A stretch of DNA of 64,000 nucleotides from Wocania_A spongiicola (GTDB taxonomy: Bacteria; Bacteroidota; Bacteroidia; Flavobacteriales; Flavobacteriaceae), in the NCBI RefSeq assembly GCF_023502325.1, contig NZ_JAMFLZ010000006.1:124001-188000 (forward strand), read 5' to 3'. The position numbers and the translations under genes were made by a program. Below the pieces are notes generated by a model. The model searched no databases, was not told where the DNA came from, and saw only the letters and a list, made by a program, of their open reading frames with translations. This document shows, in pieces, positions 37,175-45,471 of this stretch (within the stretch, counting starts at the first letter, position 1; every line of letters begins with the position of its first letter).

Positions 37175-38785
37175 TCATAATGAAACACCTCTTTTCCAAG
37201 GTATAAAATCATCCTGTTCTAATTTTGTTGCACATGTCTGATGCCTACCACTTGCAACTTCAATGATTAAGTCTATAAGTTCTTCTGATAGAGATTCTTG
37301 TGAAACGTTCTCAGAAATCATTCGCCCTGCATCAAAATCAATAATATCTTTCATTTTTACAGGCAACATAGAGTTTGATGATATTTTTATTACTGGACAG
37401 ATAACATTGCCTGTGGGTGTACCTAACCCTGTAGAAAACAATATAATATTAGCTCCAAAACCTGCTAAGCCTGTAGTAGACTCAACATCGTTACCTGGGG
37501 TACATAATAAATTTAAGCCTTGCTTTGTAGCATACTCTCCGTAATCGATAACATCAGCAACTGGTGCACGTCCTCCTTTAGTGGCTGCGCCTGCTGATTT
37601 TATAGCATCAGTAATTAAACCATCCTTTATATTACCAGGAGATGGGTTCATATCGAAGCCCGAACCAACTTTTTTGGCTTGACCATTATAACTCTCCATA
37701 ATATAAATAAACTTCTTTGCTACATCTTCGTTCGGGCATCTATCAATTAAGTCTTGCTCTACACCACATAATTCTGGAAATTCTGACAAAATACTTTTTC
37801 CTCCAATAGCATTAATTTTATCAGAAACGACACCCATAAGTGGATTGGCGGTAATTCCTGAAAACCCATCAGAACCGCCACATTCTAAGCCAATACTTAA
37901 CTTACTTAATGGAGTAGGTTGTCTTTCAATTTGATTTACTTTCTCTAATGCTGTATAAGTTTCTTTTATTGCTTCTGTGAGCATATTATTTTCAGTAGCA
38001 TATTGTTGTTGCTCAAAATACAGTACAGGCTTATCAGTACTAAAACGCTCATGTAAAGCATCTTGCAGCATACTCATTTGGGCATGTTGACAGCCTAAAC
38101 TCATCACTGTTGCTCCAGCAACATTAGGGTTTTTAATATAGCCTGCTAATAAGTTCACCAAAGCTTGAGCATCATCTTTTGTTCCTCCACAACCTCCTTC
38201 ATGAGTTAAAAACTTAATCCCATCTATATTATTAAATACTTTTTGGTTTAAAACTTCTTCTTCGTAAGGTATTTCAGAATTACCATTAACTAAACTTCTT
38301 AGTTTAAGACGATAGGGATTTTCTTTTTTAAAACCCAACTCAGCTTCAAAAGCTTCTTTTAACACTTTAAGATTTCTATTTTGACAAAATACCATTGGAA
38401 CGAAAATCCAATAATTTGAAGTTCCTACTTGTCCATCTTTTCTATGGTAACCCAAAAACGTTTTTCTATCTAAGCCATTGGTAAATGGTTTTTCATAATT
38501 ATAATTGGTGTTTTTATATTGATAAGGTGCAGCTACATGCTTTAAATTTTCAGTTGTTATTAAACCTCCTTCTTCAATAGATTTAATAGCTTTTCCTACA
38601 GGAACACCGTACATTGTTACTATATCTCCAACATCTAAAGATTCAAGAGCAAACTTATGCTTTACAGGAATATCATCGGTAATAACAATATTAGAACCGT
38701 TAACTGAAAAATTCTCTCCTTTTTTTATAGAAACTAATGCAACTGAGACATTATCTTTAGGAGATATAATTAGATTTTTCTTCAA
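37175..38785 (-). CDS. UxaA-family dehydratase, probable L-fuconate dehydratase (TTG start)
   Basis: A 536-residue cytoplasmic protein. The N-terminal SAF domain (residues about 1-90, DNVSVALVSIKKGE) and a UxaA/altronate-dehydratase body (GYHRKDGQVGTSNYW, EGGCGGTKDD, LECGGSDGFSGITANP, CPVIKISSN) are recognisable. Cys residues in these motifs would bind iron. UxaA relatives dehydrate aldonic acids; Campylobacter's fucose locus is believed to use this type for fuconate. Together with the following SDR it would form 2-keto-3-deoxy-L-fuconate and oxidise it. The start is TTG at 38785: no in-frame ATG lies in the preceding 60 bp, and the conserved SAF sequence begins within ten residues. Confidence 0.78.
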   Translation of the reverse strand: MKKNLIISPKDNVSVALVSIKKGENFSVNGSNIVITDDIPVKHKFALESLDVGDIVTMYGVPVGKAIKSIEEGGLITTENLKHVAAPYQYKNTNYNYEKPFTNGLDRKTFLGYHRKDGQVGTSNYWIFVPMVFCQNRNLKVLKEAFEAELGFKKENPYRLKLRSLVNGNSEIPYEEEVLNQKVFNNIDGIKFLTHEGGCGGTKDDAQALVNLLAGYIKNPNVAGATVMSLGCQHAQMSMLQDALHERFSTDKPVLYFEQQQYATENNMLTEAIKETYTALEKVNQIERQPTPLSKLSIGLECGGSDGFSGITANPLMGVVSDKINAIGGKSILSEFPELCGVEQDLIDRCPNEDVAKKFIYIMESYNGQAKKVGSGFDMNPSPGNIKDGLITDAIKSAGAATKGGRAPVADVIDYGEYATKQGLNLLCTPGNDVESTTGLAGFGANIILFSTGLGTPTGNVICPVIKISSNSMLPVKMKDIIDFDAGRMISENVSQESLSEELIDLIIEVASGRHQTCATKLEQDDFIPWKRGVSL

Positions 38786-38813
38786 AATATCAATAATAAG
38801 ATTAGCAAGTAAA

Positions 38814-38829
38814 ATGTTACATATGTTAC
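38814..38829. repeat. Tandem direct repeat in the 5' leader of the dehydratase gene
   Basis: ATGTTAC-AT-ATGTTAC on the plus strand: two 7-bp copies with 9-bp spacing, 29 bp upstream of the TTG start. It lies between the putative -7 element and the gene. It could be a regulator half-site pair, but such a short repeat may be chance. Confidence 0.2.
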
Positions 38830-38856
38830 TATTAAAGCGTTCATACGCAATACAAA

Positions 38857-38864
38857 CAAAAATA
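38857..38864 (-). promoter_or_regulatory. Putative -7 promoter element upstream of the dehydratase gene
   Basis: The minus strand reads TATTTTTG, an exact TAnnTTTG match, 71 nt upstream of the TTG start and inside the 168-bp gap after the PNGase F-like gene. No well-spaced TTG is seen upstream, so support is limited to the -7 box. A promoter here would start the dehydratase-SDR-GH20 unit. Confidence 0.3.
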
Positions 38865-38953
38865 ATATAGATGTATATGTGTTGCTACCTTTTAAAATAC
38901 CTAAACTAATACTTTCTTTGCAGCGAAATGGTATTTATAGTGTAAAAACAGAA

Positions 38954-40138
38954 TTATTCTTCAAAAGTTAAATAAGCAGATACTAACCAATGATTTAATT
39001 TATCTCCATCAATTGGTGTTGCTGGTATTTGTATTTTAAGTTGATGTTCTCCTTTCTTTAAATCGCCTAATTTAACAATCATAGGCTTTACAGATGAACC
39101 CGGACACCAATTTGAGCGTGATAAATCTGATGATGCTATACGCTCCTCAATTACTTTTATAGCTCTCTTTTTAGTTTCAAAATCATAATAAGCAGCAGAA
39201 TCTTTTTTAATCCATACACCAGAAGTTGGATTAAATCGTCTAAAAGATGCGCAATCATCTCGCCACGGAATAGTATCTAATACTAATTCATTATTAAAGT
39301 AAATGCTATTTTTTATTTTGATAAATTCATCGCCTCCACTATGACCGCCATGACCTGTTGTTATGTAGTGTAATTTTGCGTTTTTTACATCTTCATCTAA
39401 ACGAAAAGAATGGGTTAAAGGTTTTTTAGCAAAAATATCAGGGATACTTTGTCCATTAACGTAAGGTATCGTATTGACTAATGGTAACACTTTAAGTGTT
39501 TTTCTTTCTCGATTAGAATATGATAATTTCAAATCAAAATTATACCCTTCAGCAGTCCAAGAGTCTATCCAAACGCCTATATAAAAGCTACCAGAAACCA
39601 CGTCTTTTAATTGCGAAATATCGTGTTCCCAAACCACTTGTTTTTCCCAACTTGGTATATACACTGGTCTACGGTACTTTACTCTATTATCACTATAATG
39701 ACCAACACCAAAAGGTGTCATAAATCGCATTAACTCTATTACTGGTTGATAGGTTTTCCCTGAGACAATACCTGGATGATTTTCAATATTGAATGAGCCT
39801 TCAGGAAACTTTTTGTGCCCCAATGAAACATCTAATATTGAAATTAATTTTGGGTCGGAGACAACAAAACAAGATCCTGATTTATCCCAACGGTCCCCAT
39901 TAGAACGGACTGTTAATTTTATATTTACATCAGTTCCCTTAGGAAAATTTGGCGTCGTTATTTTTTTATAAACCACACGCCCACTTTGTAACATACGCGT
40001 TTCTATATCTAGGCCTTTTTCGCCATTAAAATTTAATGGTTGCTTGTTAAATACATTTATTTCAAAATTACTTTCTTGTCCAAAAACACAAGTACTAAAC
40101 AATAATAAACTGATTGCTAAAATATTTCTAATCTTCAT
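38954..40138 (-). CDS. Peptide-N-glycosidase F-like protein (PNGase F N- and C-domains), exported
   Basis: A 394-residue exported protein (MKIRNILAISLLLFSTCVFG) aligning by eye with PNGase F over both beta-sandwich domains. Counterparts are: Asp60 of PNGase F = Asp85 in GDRWDKSG; the MRFMTPFGVG stretch = GRFITPYWVG; Glu206 = Glu271 in GGDEFIKIKN; and WCPG at 344-347 = the conserved WCPG. Glu118 (TETW) is replaced by Asp192 (IDSW). The expected reaction is release of whole N-glycans from asparagine, with Asn turned to Asp. The Asp for Glu change and the missing disulfide Cys around 204/207 mean activity is uncertain. It follows an EEP-family gene by 24 bp and lies near three GH92 and two GH20 genes, fitting N-glycan breakdown. 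Confidence 0.8.
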   Translation of the reverse strand: MKIRNILAISLLLFSTCVFGQESNFEINVFNKQPLNFNGEKGLDIETRMLQSGRVVYKKITTPNFPKGTDVNIKLTVRSNGDRWDKSGSCFVVSDPKLISILDVSLGHKKFPEGSFNIENHPGIVSGKTYQPVIELMRFMTPFGVGHYSDNRVKYRRPVYIPSWEKQVVWEHDISQLKDVVSGSFYIGVWIDSWTAEGYNFDLKLSYSNRERKTLKVLPLVNTIPYVNGQSIPDIFAKKPLTHSFRLDEDVKNAKLHYITTGHGGHSGGDEFIKIKNSIYFNNELVLDTIPWRDDCASFRRFNPTSGVWIKKDSAAYYDFETKKRAIKVIEERIASSDLSRSNWCPGSSVKPMIVKLGDLKKGEHQLKIQIPATPIDGDKLNHWLVSAYLTFEE

Positions 40139-40162
40139 TTTAAACTAAATAATTGTAAGGTA

Positions 40163-40999
40163 CTAAAATTCAAAATCTATTATAACTGGCAAATGGTCTG
40201 ATGGGTATTTACATTCTTTATTATCACTTAAAACCGCATATTTAAGTACCTTAATATTTTTTTTACTCGTAAAAACATAATCAATTCTATTTGAAACTGG
40301 TTTGTTAAAATTAAAACCGTTATAAGTTCCTGTTGGTCCAAAAGATTTTAATGCACTAACATTTTTAGTGTCATTTAAAACTTTTGAAAATAATTGAATC
40401 GGTTTGGTTTCAGGTTTTAAATTAAAATCTCCCATTACAATCACTGGTAAGTTATTGATGTTAAATTCTTTGATTTTTTTAATAATCAGTTCAGCACTCT
40501 TTTCTCTTGCCACATTACCAATATGATCAAAATGTGCATTAAAGACCCAAAAACGCTGGTCACTATCTTTAATTTTAAAAAGCCCGTAAGTACATATACG
40601 CTCCATTGAAGCATCCCAACCTATCGAAATCTTATTTGGTGTTTCAGACAACCAAAAGGTACCTTCACTTAATATACTAAGCCTTTCTTTATTATAAAAT
40701 ATGGCACTATACTCTCCTTTTGTCTTGCCATCGTCACGACCAACTCCTACATAATTATATTCAGTAAAAATGCTATCTAAATACTTTACTTGGTGTTCTA
40801 ATCCTTCTTGAATTCCAAAAACATCAGGATTATTGTAAGCAATTTGATTACTTAAAAAAGCTTTTCTTTTTGACCATTGATTATCACCATCATTAGGATT
40901 GTCATACCTAATATTATATGTCATTACTTTATAAGACTGCGCTATTGCTCCCTGAAAAAAACAAATTGCAAGAGCTAGTATTACTTTTCTAAATAGCAT
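40163..40999 (-). CDS. Exported endonuclease/exonuclease/phosphatase (EEP) family protein
   Basis: A 278-residue protein with Sec signal (VILALAICFFQGAIAQ). The EEP fold is shown by MTYNIRYDNP, FGIQEG (metal Glu), NAHFDHIGNVAR, VIMGDFNLKPE (catalytic Asp and Asn) and YPSDHLPVI (catalytic Asp-His). The family includes DNases, sphingomyelinases and sugar-phosphate or inositol-phosphate phosphatases. In exported form with glycosidases on both sides, a phosphodiesterase of glycan or glycolipid is possible. It is encoded 5 bp after the DUF4838 gene and just upstream of the PNGase F-like gene. Confidence 0.8.
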   Translation of the reverse strand: MLFRKVILALAICFFQGAIAQSYKVMTYNIRYDNPNDGDNQWSKRKAFLSNQIAYNNPDVFGIQEGLEHQVKYLDSIFTEYNYVGVGRDDGKTKGEYSAIFYNKERLSILSEGTFWLSETPNKISIGWDASMERICTYGLFKIKDSDQRFWVFNAHFDHIGNVAREKSAELIIKKIKEFNINNLPVIVMGDFNLKPETKPIQLFSKVLNDTKNVSALKSFGPTGTYNGFNFNKPVSNRIDYVFTSKKNIKVLKYAVLSDNKECKYPSDHLPVIIDFEF

Positions 41000-41004
41000 A
41001 ATTA

Positions 41005-43227
41005 TTAATTTATAATGACTTCGTCAGCAAACACCCAAGATGGTAATCCTGCACCATGATGCCAATAAGGGGCTTTTTTATGATTTTCAGCTTTTATTTT
41101 TATATACCTCAATCGAGATGGTTTTGTTTCTAAATTAAAATACTGGATATCGTTTACTTTACTTTTTTTGTTTAAGGGCGTTTCATTTAAAACAACTCCA
41201 AGTTTTGAATATCTGTTTCCATCAATTGAACCATAATAAGTAACTTCTTTAGGAAAGAAAACAATATGATTTGTTACCTGCAAAAATGCTGTTGAAACAG
41301 TAGAAATTTCCTGCTCCTCTTCCAAGTCGATAACAGCTTCTAAATGATTGCCTTCAAAGCCTAACCAGTTGGAGTAAAAATTACTACCTCCTAAAGCCCC
41401 ATCGGTTAAGGCTTGCGGGTTTTCGTTTGCATATTTTTTTGGCTTTGTTAATAAAGTTACTTTTTTACCAGATGCTATGTTAGGTTGTAAAGCCACTTGA
41501 ATAGATTTTACATAAGCACTTCCGTAATCTTTAACCGTATAACCCATTTCGTTCATTAATACAATGTTAGCTTCGCTGCTAACGGATGTAAAATTCTCAA
41601 TCAAAGATTTAGTGTCTTCACTAAGTTTAAAATCTTCAGAAATACTTTTTCTACAAGCTTCTAACACCGCATAATCTGTACTTAATCGTGCCACTTTTAC
41701 ACGCTTTAAAATTTCAGGTTTATCTGCTACTGCTTTTTCGGCTTCATCAAAAAAAGTAACATATTGTTTTAATAAATCTGGACTTAAATAAGCATCAAAG
41801 GCTTGCGATGGGTCTCCATATAAAAACAGAAAAAAATCTGGGTGTTTTTTTAATTCTTTGTGTATTAAATCTACATAGGATTTTATGTAGCTACCAGCTT
41901 CATGATAATATCCGTTAGTAAAATCTGTTATAATATCATCAACGTTTGCATCAGGGTTCCATAGTAATTTTGCCATTAAATATGAACGCAATTCAAACAA
42001 CTCACTCGGGTTATTGCTGTGCTGTTCAAAAACCCACTTAGTATTATAATCTCTAAAAAATTGAATATTGGGTTGAAGCGTATTAAAATTGGGAAATGGT
42101 GCTAAAAAATTGGTAAACTGTGTAGTGTAATCCCAAATTCTAATATTTTCAGTTAAAGCGCTCCAGCCTTTTATATCATCTGCGAAATCGGTACATTTTT
42201 CTGTAATTGGTGCACTTCTATCACATTCAATTGAACATAAGGTAATCAGTACATTCTTTAAAGGTTTAGTTTTACAAGGTTTTCTGGTATATTGATATGC
42301 CAATGTTGAAATGGTTTTATCTGGAAAAGATTTTGCTACTTCATTTACAAAACGAATCATTGTTCCTGCATGACTTCCCTCTTCTTTATCTATTTCTTTA
42401 CAATTTCCACATTCACAGTACTGAGTATTATCATTACTACTTACCGATATAACACTTGACTCTGGGTAACGCTGAAACATAGCTTTTACTGAGTCTTTTA
42501 CAATTTCTAATACCTTTTTATTAGTTAAACATAATTGCGTAGGTAAGCGTTTGTTTCCGCGAAGTGCAAAGTATTCGGGATTTGATTTATAAAACTTTTC
42601 TTCTGGCAAAAAACGATGGAAGGTATGTACTTTTCCATTTGGTACATAAAAAGGGAAAGCTTCATAAGTTACTTTACGCTTATCAGCAAAGTCATGATTT
42701 TCATAAAACAATCTAGAATGCACCGTACGTGTTTTAATTTCTGGGTTGTAATTATAGTTTATATTTAAAGGCAACGTAATTGCTTTTAAACTCGGAATAT
42801 CTTCAACATTTGGGGCATACCATTTACAATTCAAATAACGCTCTAAAAACTCATAAATCGCGTTTCTTAATGCTTCATCTGAACCTCCAGCAATGATTAG
42901 ATTTTTGTTTTCTGTTTTAATACTAATTTCTTGATCTTGTAAATTCTCATTCAAAACATTTCCAATATATACTTTATGAGTCTTGGTGCTCTGCGAACTT
43001 TCCTCAATAATATCTATTTTAATGCCTGATATTTTTTGAAGATAATTTTGAAGAATTTCAGCAGATTGAGAACTATACTTTGTTGAAGAATCTAAAATTA
43101 CAATTTCATAATCTGAAGCTCCCTTATTAACTAGAGTAATATTTTTGTCTTCGCAAGAAGAAACAAAAAGTAGAATTAACAAGCATTTAAAAGCTTTGGC
43201 AATATACTCACTAAATAAACTAAACAT
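41005..43227 (-). CDS. DUF4838 protein with discoidin-like C-terminus, lipoprotein (putative glycosidase)
   Basis: A 740-residue lipoprotein (VSSC, Cys25). Residues about 35-155 form a GH20b/GH67-like N-terminal domain (YIGNV, NLIIAGGSDEALRNAIYEFL). The DUF4838 barrel follows, with a dense C-E-C-G-N-C motif at 271-276 that may bind a metal, and TLAYQYTR. A discoidin-like module ending WVFADEVIIN closes it. No activity has been shown for most members; the architecture makes an N-acetylhexosaminidase or uronidase-like glycosidase plausible. It is 3 bp after GH92. The C-terminal module is like those of the GH20 enzymes and the cytochrome module proteins. Confidence 0.7.
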   Translation of the reverse strand: MFSLFSEYIAKAFKCLLILLFVSSCEDKNITLVNKGASDYEIVILDSSTKYSSQSAEILQNYLQKISGIKIDIIEESSQSTKTHKVYIGNVLNENLQDQEISIKTENKNLIIAGGSDEALRNAIYEFLERYLNCKWYAPNVEDIPSLKAITLPLNINYNYNPEIKTRTVHSRLFYENHDFADKRKVTYEAFPFYVPNGKVHTFHRFLPEEKFYKSNPEYFALRGNKRLPTQLCLTNKKVLEIVKDSVKAMFQRYPESSVISVSSNDNTQYCECGNCKEIDKEEGSHAGTMIRFVNEVAKSFPDKTISTLAYQYTRKPCKTKPLKNVLITLCSIECDRSAPITEKCTDFADDIKGWSALTENIRIWDYTTQFTNFLAPFPNFNTLQPNIQFFRDYNTKWVFEQHSNNPSELFELRSYLMAKLLWNPDANVDDIITDFTNGYYHEAGSYIKSYVDLIHKELKKHPDFFLFLYGDPSQAFDAYLSPDLLKQYVTFFDEAEKAVADKPEILKRVKVARLSTDYAVLEACRKSISEDFKLSEDTKSLIENFTSVSSEANIVLMNEMGYTVKDYGSAYVKSIQVALQPNIASGKKVTLLTKPKKYANENPQALTDGALGGSNFYSNWLGFEGNHLEAVIDLEEEQEISTVSTAFLQVTNHIVFFPKEVTYYGSIDGNRYSKLGVVLNETPLNKKSKVNDIQYFNLETKPSRLRYIKIKAENHKKAPYWHHGAGLPSWVFADEVIIN

Positions 43228-43230
43228 TGC

Positions 43231-45459
43231 TTATTGTTTTAAGTTAAACTGAATTTTTGAAGCCTTAGTAAGTGCTTCGTGACTTACAAAAAAAGAGGTA
43301 TTAGTTTTTCCATTAATAGTAAATGATTTTAAATTCCCTGTTCCATTTTTTTCAATTATTAATGTCTTATTCTTATAATATCTTGTATCTAAGTGTATTG
43401 TTATTTTATCAAATCGTGGAGTAGTAATAGTATACAAAGGCTCTGCTGGAGATATTGGATAAATACCCATCATGCTATAAATTAACCACGCTGACATTGT
43501 TCCTGTATCATCATTTCCTGGTAAACCAGCTGGTTTGTTAGTAAAATATTCATTTATTAAACTGGTAACACGCTCTTGAGTTTTCCATTCAAAACCTTTT
43601 GTATAATTGTATAAATACGGGTAACCGATATCTGGCTCGTTAGCCATATCAAATTGTTTCTTTTCAAAAACTTCATCCAATTTTGCGACATACTTTTTGG
43701 TACCTCCCATCATCTTAATTAATGTTCTAGCATCGTGTGATACCATAAATGTGTATTGCCAAGAATTACCTTCAATAAATCCTAAATTCTTTTCAAAATT
43801 AGCTCCTTTATTAGGATTAAAAGGTGAATACCAAGAGCCATCATCATTTTTTGGGCGTAATAAGTTAAATTGTTTATCAAATAAATTTCTATATGTAACA
43901 GAACGTCTAGAAAACAATTTATAATCTTCTTTTTTACCCAAAGCTTGAGCTAATTTAGCAATAGCAAAATCTGTAATATTATATTCTTGAGTTGTTGAAA
44001 CTGAACCACTTTTGGTCGTTTTTGTTGTTAAATAGCCTTTCTTAATATAGTCTTTAATACCTGGTCGTAATGGATTTTCTTCTAACTGTGTAGCACTTTT
44101 ACGCATAGCTTCATATGCTTTTTCAATATCAAAATCTTTAATTCCTCTTAAATAAGTATCTGTTAAAATAATACCAGCAGGATCGCCTACCATGGTTGTA
44201 GTTTCGGTAGCATTAAGCTCCCATTTTGGTAACCAGCCGCTTTCATCATAAATATCCAACATGCTTTTTACCATATCTGATTGTTGCTTTGGATATATTA
44301 AAGACATTAACGAGTGTAAATTTCTATAGGTATCCCAAAATGAAAACACTGTAAAGCGAGTTCCATCTGTTTTAGCTGTTTCTCTCTTGGCCATAGTTGG
44401 ATATTCACCATTAAAATCATTCAACGTATTTGGATGAATCAGTGTATGATATAAAGCCGTATAAAAAATGGTTTTATCATCTTTTGTTCCGCCTTCTACT
44501 TCAATTTTAGATAATAGTTTATTCCATTGCGAAGATGTGTTTTTATAAATCTCATCAAAACTCAAACTCTGGGTTTCTTTTTCAAGATTTTCTCTAGCAT
44601 TTTCTATACTAACGTAAGACACTCCAATTTTAACCTCAACTTGGGTAGGCTTGTCAAAATGATAAGTAAAATAGCTTCCAATGCTATCTCCAATAACTTC
44701 TCTTCTGTAATCTTTGTATAAACGCGTTTTTCCGTTGTAAGGCATCCATTGCCCTTCTATTCCATTGTACTTTTTAGTTTTTTTCCAAACTCCAAAATCG
44801 TCAGCTGGTTTGCTAAATTTTGCTACAAAATAAACTGGATAAGACTCTTCTGGTTTGTAATAACAAAACGATCCTACATTGCGTATGCCCTCAATTTCGG
44901 TAGATGAAACTACTTTAACTGACGCACCTTCTTCATTCGTTAATCCCAATCCAAGATTGATAAGTATGTTTGATTGTCCTTTAGGGAACGAATATTTACT
45001 AACTCCAACCCTAGTTGTTGCGGTTACTTCTGTTTTTACATTATATTTTGAAAGTTTAACACTATAATATCCAGGTTTGGCAAGTTCATATCCATAAGTT
45101 GAACCATACTCTAAGTGATTAGTATTTAACTTTCCAGTTGTTGGCATGGTTAAAATAACGCCTAAATCTGGACAGCCTACGCCACTTAAATTAACATGAG
45201 AAAACCCAGTTAAAAATGTGTTTTCATTTACATACGGATTTGACAACCATCTGCTATCTTTTTCCAGAGGCAAATTTTGCGCGCCAGCAACATTAAACGG
45301 TGATACACTTGCCATACCACGCGGTGCGATAGCTCCGGGGTTAGTAGCTCCAAAATTTGAAGTTCCTATAAACGGATTTACATATTCAACTGGTTTTTGC
45401 GCATGATTGTATGATAAAAATGCAACTGAAAATATTAATAACAAAAAGTATTTATGCAT
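43231..45459 (-). CDS. GH92 alpha-mannosidase, exported (signature ANEPDIGYP)
   Basis: A 742-residue exported protein of typical GH92 length. The N-terminal VNPFIGTSNFGATNPGA is the family entry motif. The probable general acid Glu lies in FIEGNSWQYTF (near 565); the calcium/mannose segment reads ANEPDIGYPYLYN (near 606); the base region is GNDDTGTMSAW (near 650). GH92 enzymes are calcium-dependent, inverting exo-alpha-mannosidases. This copy has ANEPDIGYP where the copy at 59777 has GNEPSHH, so it probably acts on another linkage. It is flanked by DUF4838 (3 bp) and GH29 (12 bp). Confidence 0.93.
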   Translation of the reverse strand: MHKYFLLLIFSVAFLSYNHAQKPVEYVNPFIGTSNFGATNPGAIAPRGMASVSPFNVAGAQNLPLEKDSRWLSNPYVNENTFLTGFSHVNLSGVGCPDLGVILTMPTTGKLNTNHLEYGSTYGYELAKPGYYSVKLSKYNVKTEVTATTRVGVSKYSFPKGQSNILINLGLGLTNEEGASVKVVSSTEIEGIRNVGSFCYYKPEESYPVYFVAKFSKPADDFGVWKKTKKYNGIEGQWMPYNGKTRLYKDYRREVIGDSIGSYFTYHFDKPTQVEVKIGVSYVSIENARENLEKETQSLSFDEIYKNTSSQWNKLLSKIEVEGGTKDDKTIFYTALYHTLIHPNTLNDFNGEYPTMAKRETAKTDGTRFTVFSFWDTYRNLHSLMSLIYPKQQSDMVKSMLDIYDESGWLPKWELNATETTTMVGDPAGIILTDTYLRGIKDFDIEKAYEAMRKSATQLEENPLRPGIKDYIKKGYLTTKTTKSGSVSTTQEYNITDFAIAKLAQALGKKEDYKLFSRRSVTYRNLFDKQFNLLRPKNDDGSWYSPFNPNKGANFEKNLGFIEGNSWQYTFMVSHDARTLIKMMGGTKKYVAKLDEVFEKKQFDMANEPDIGYPYLYNYTKGFEWKTQERVTSLINEYFTNKPAGLPGNDDTGTMSAWLIYSMMGIYPISPAEPLYTITTPRFDKITIHLDTRYYKNKTLIIEKNGTGNLKSFTINGKTNTSFFVSHEALTKASKIQFNLKQ

Positions 45460-45471
45460 ATTAAAAATATA

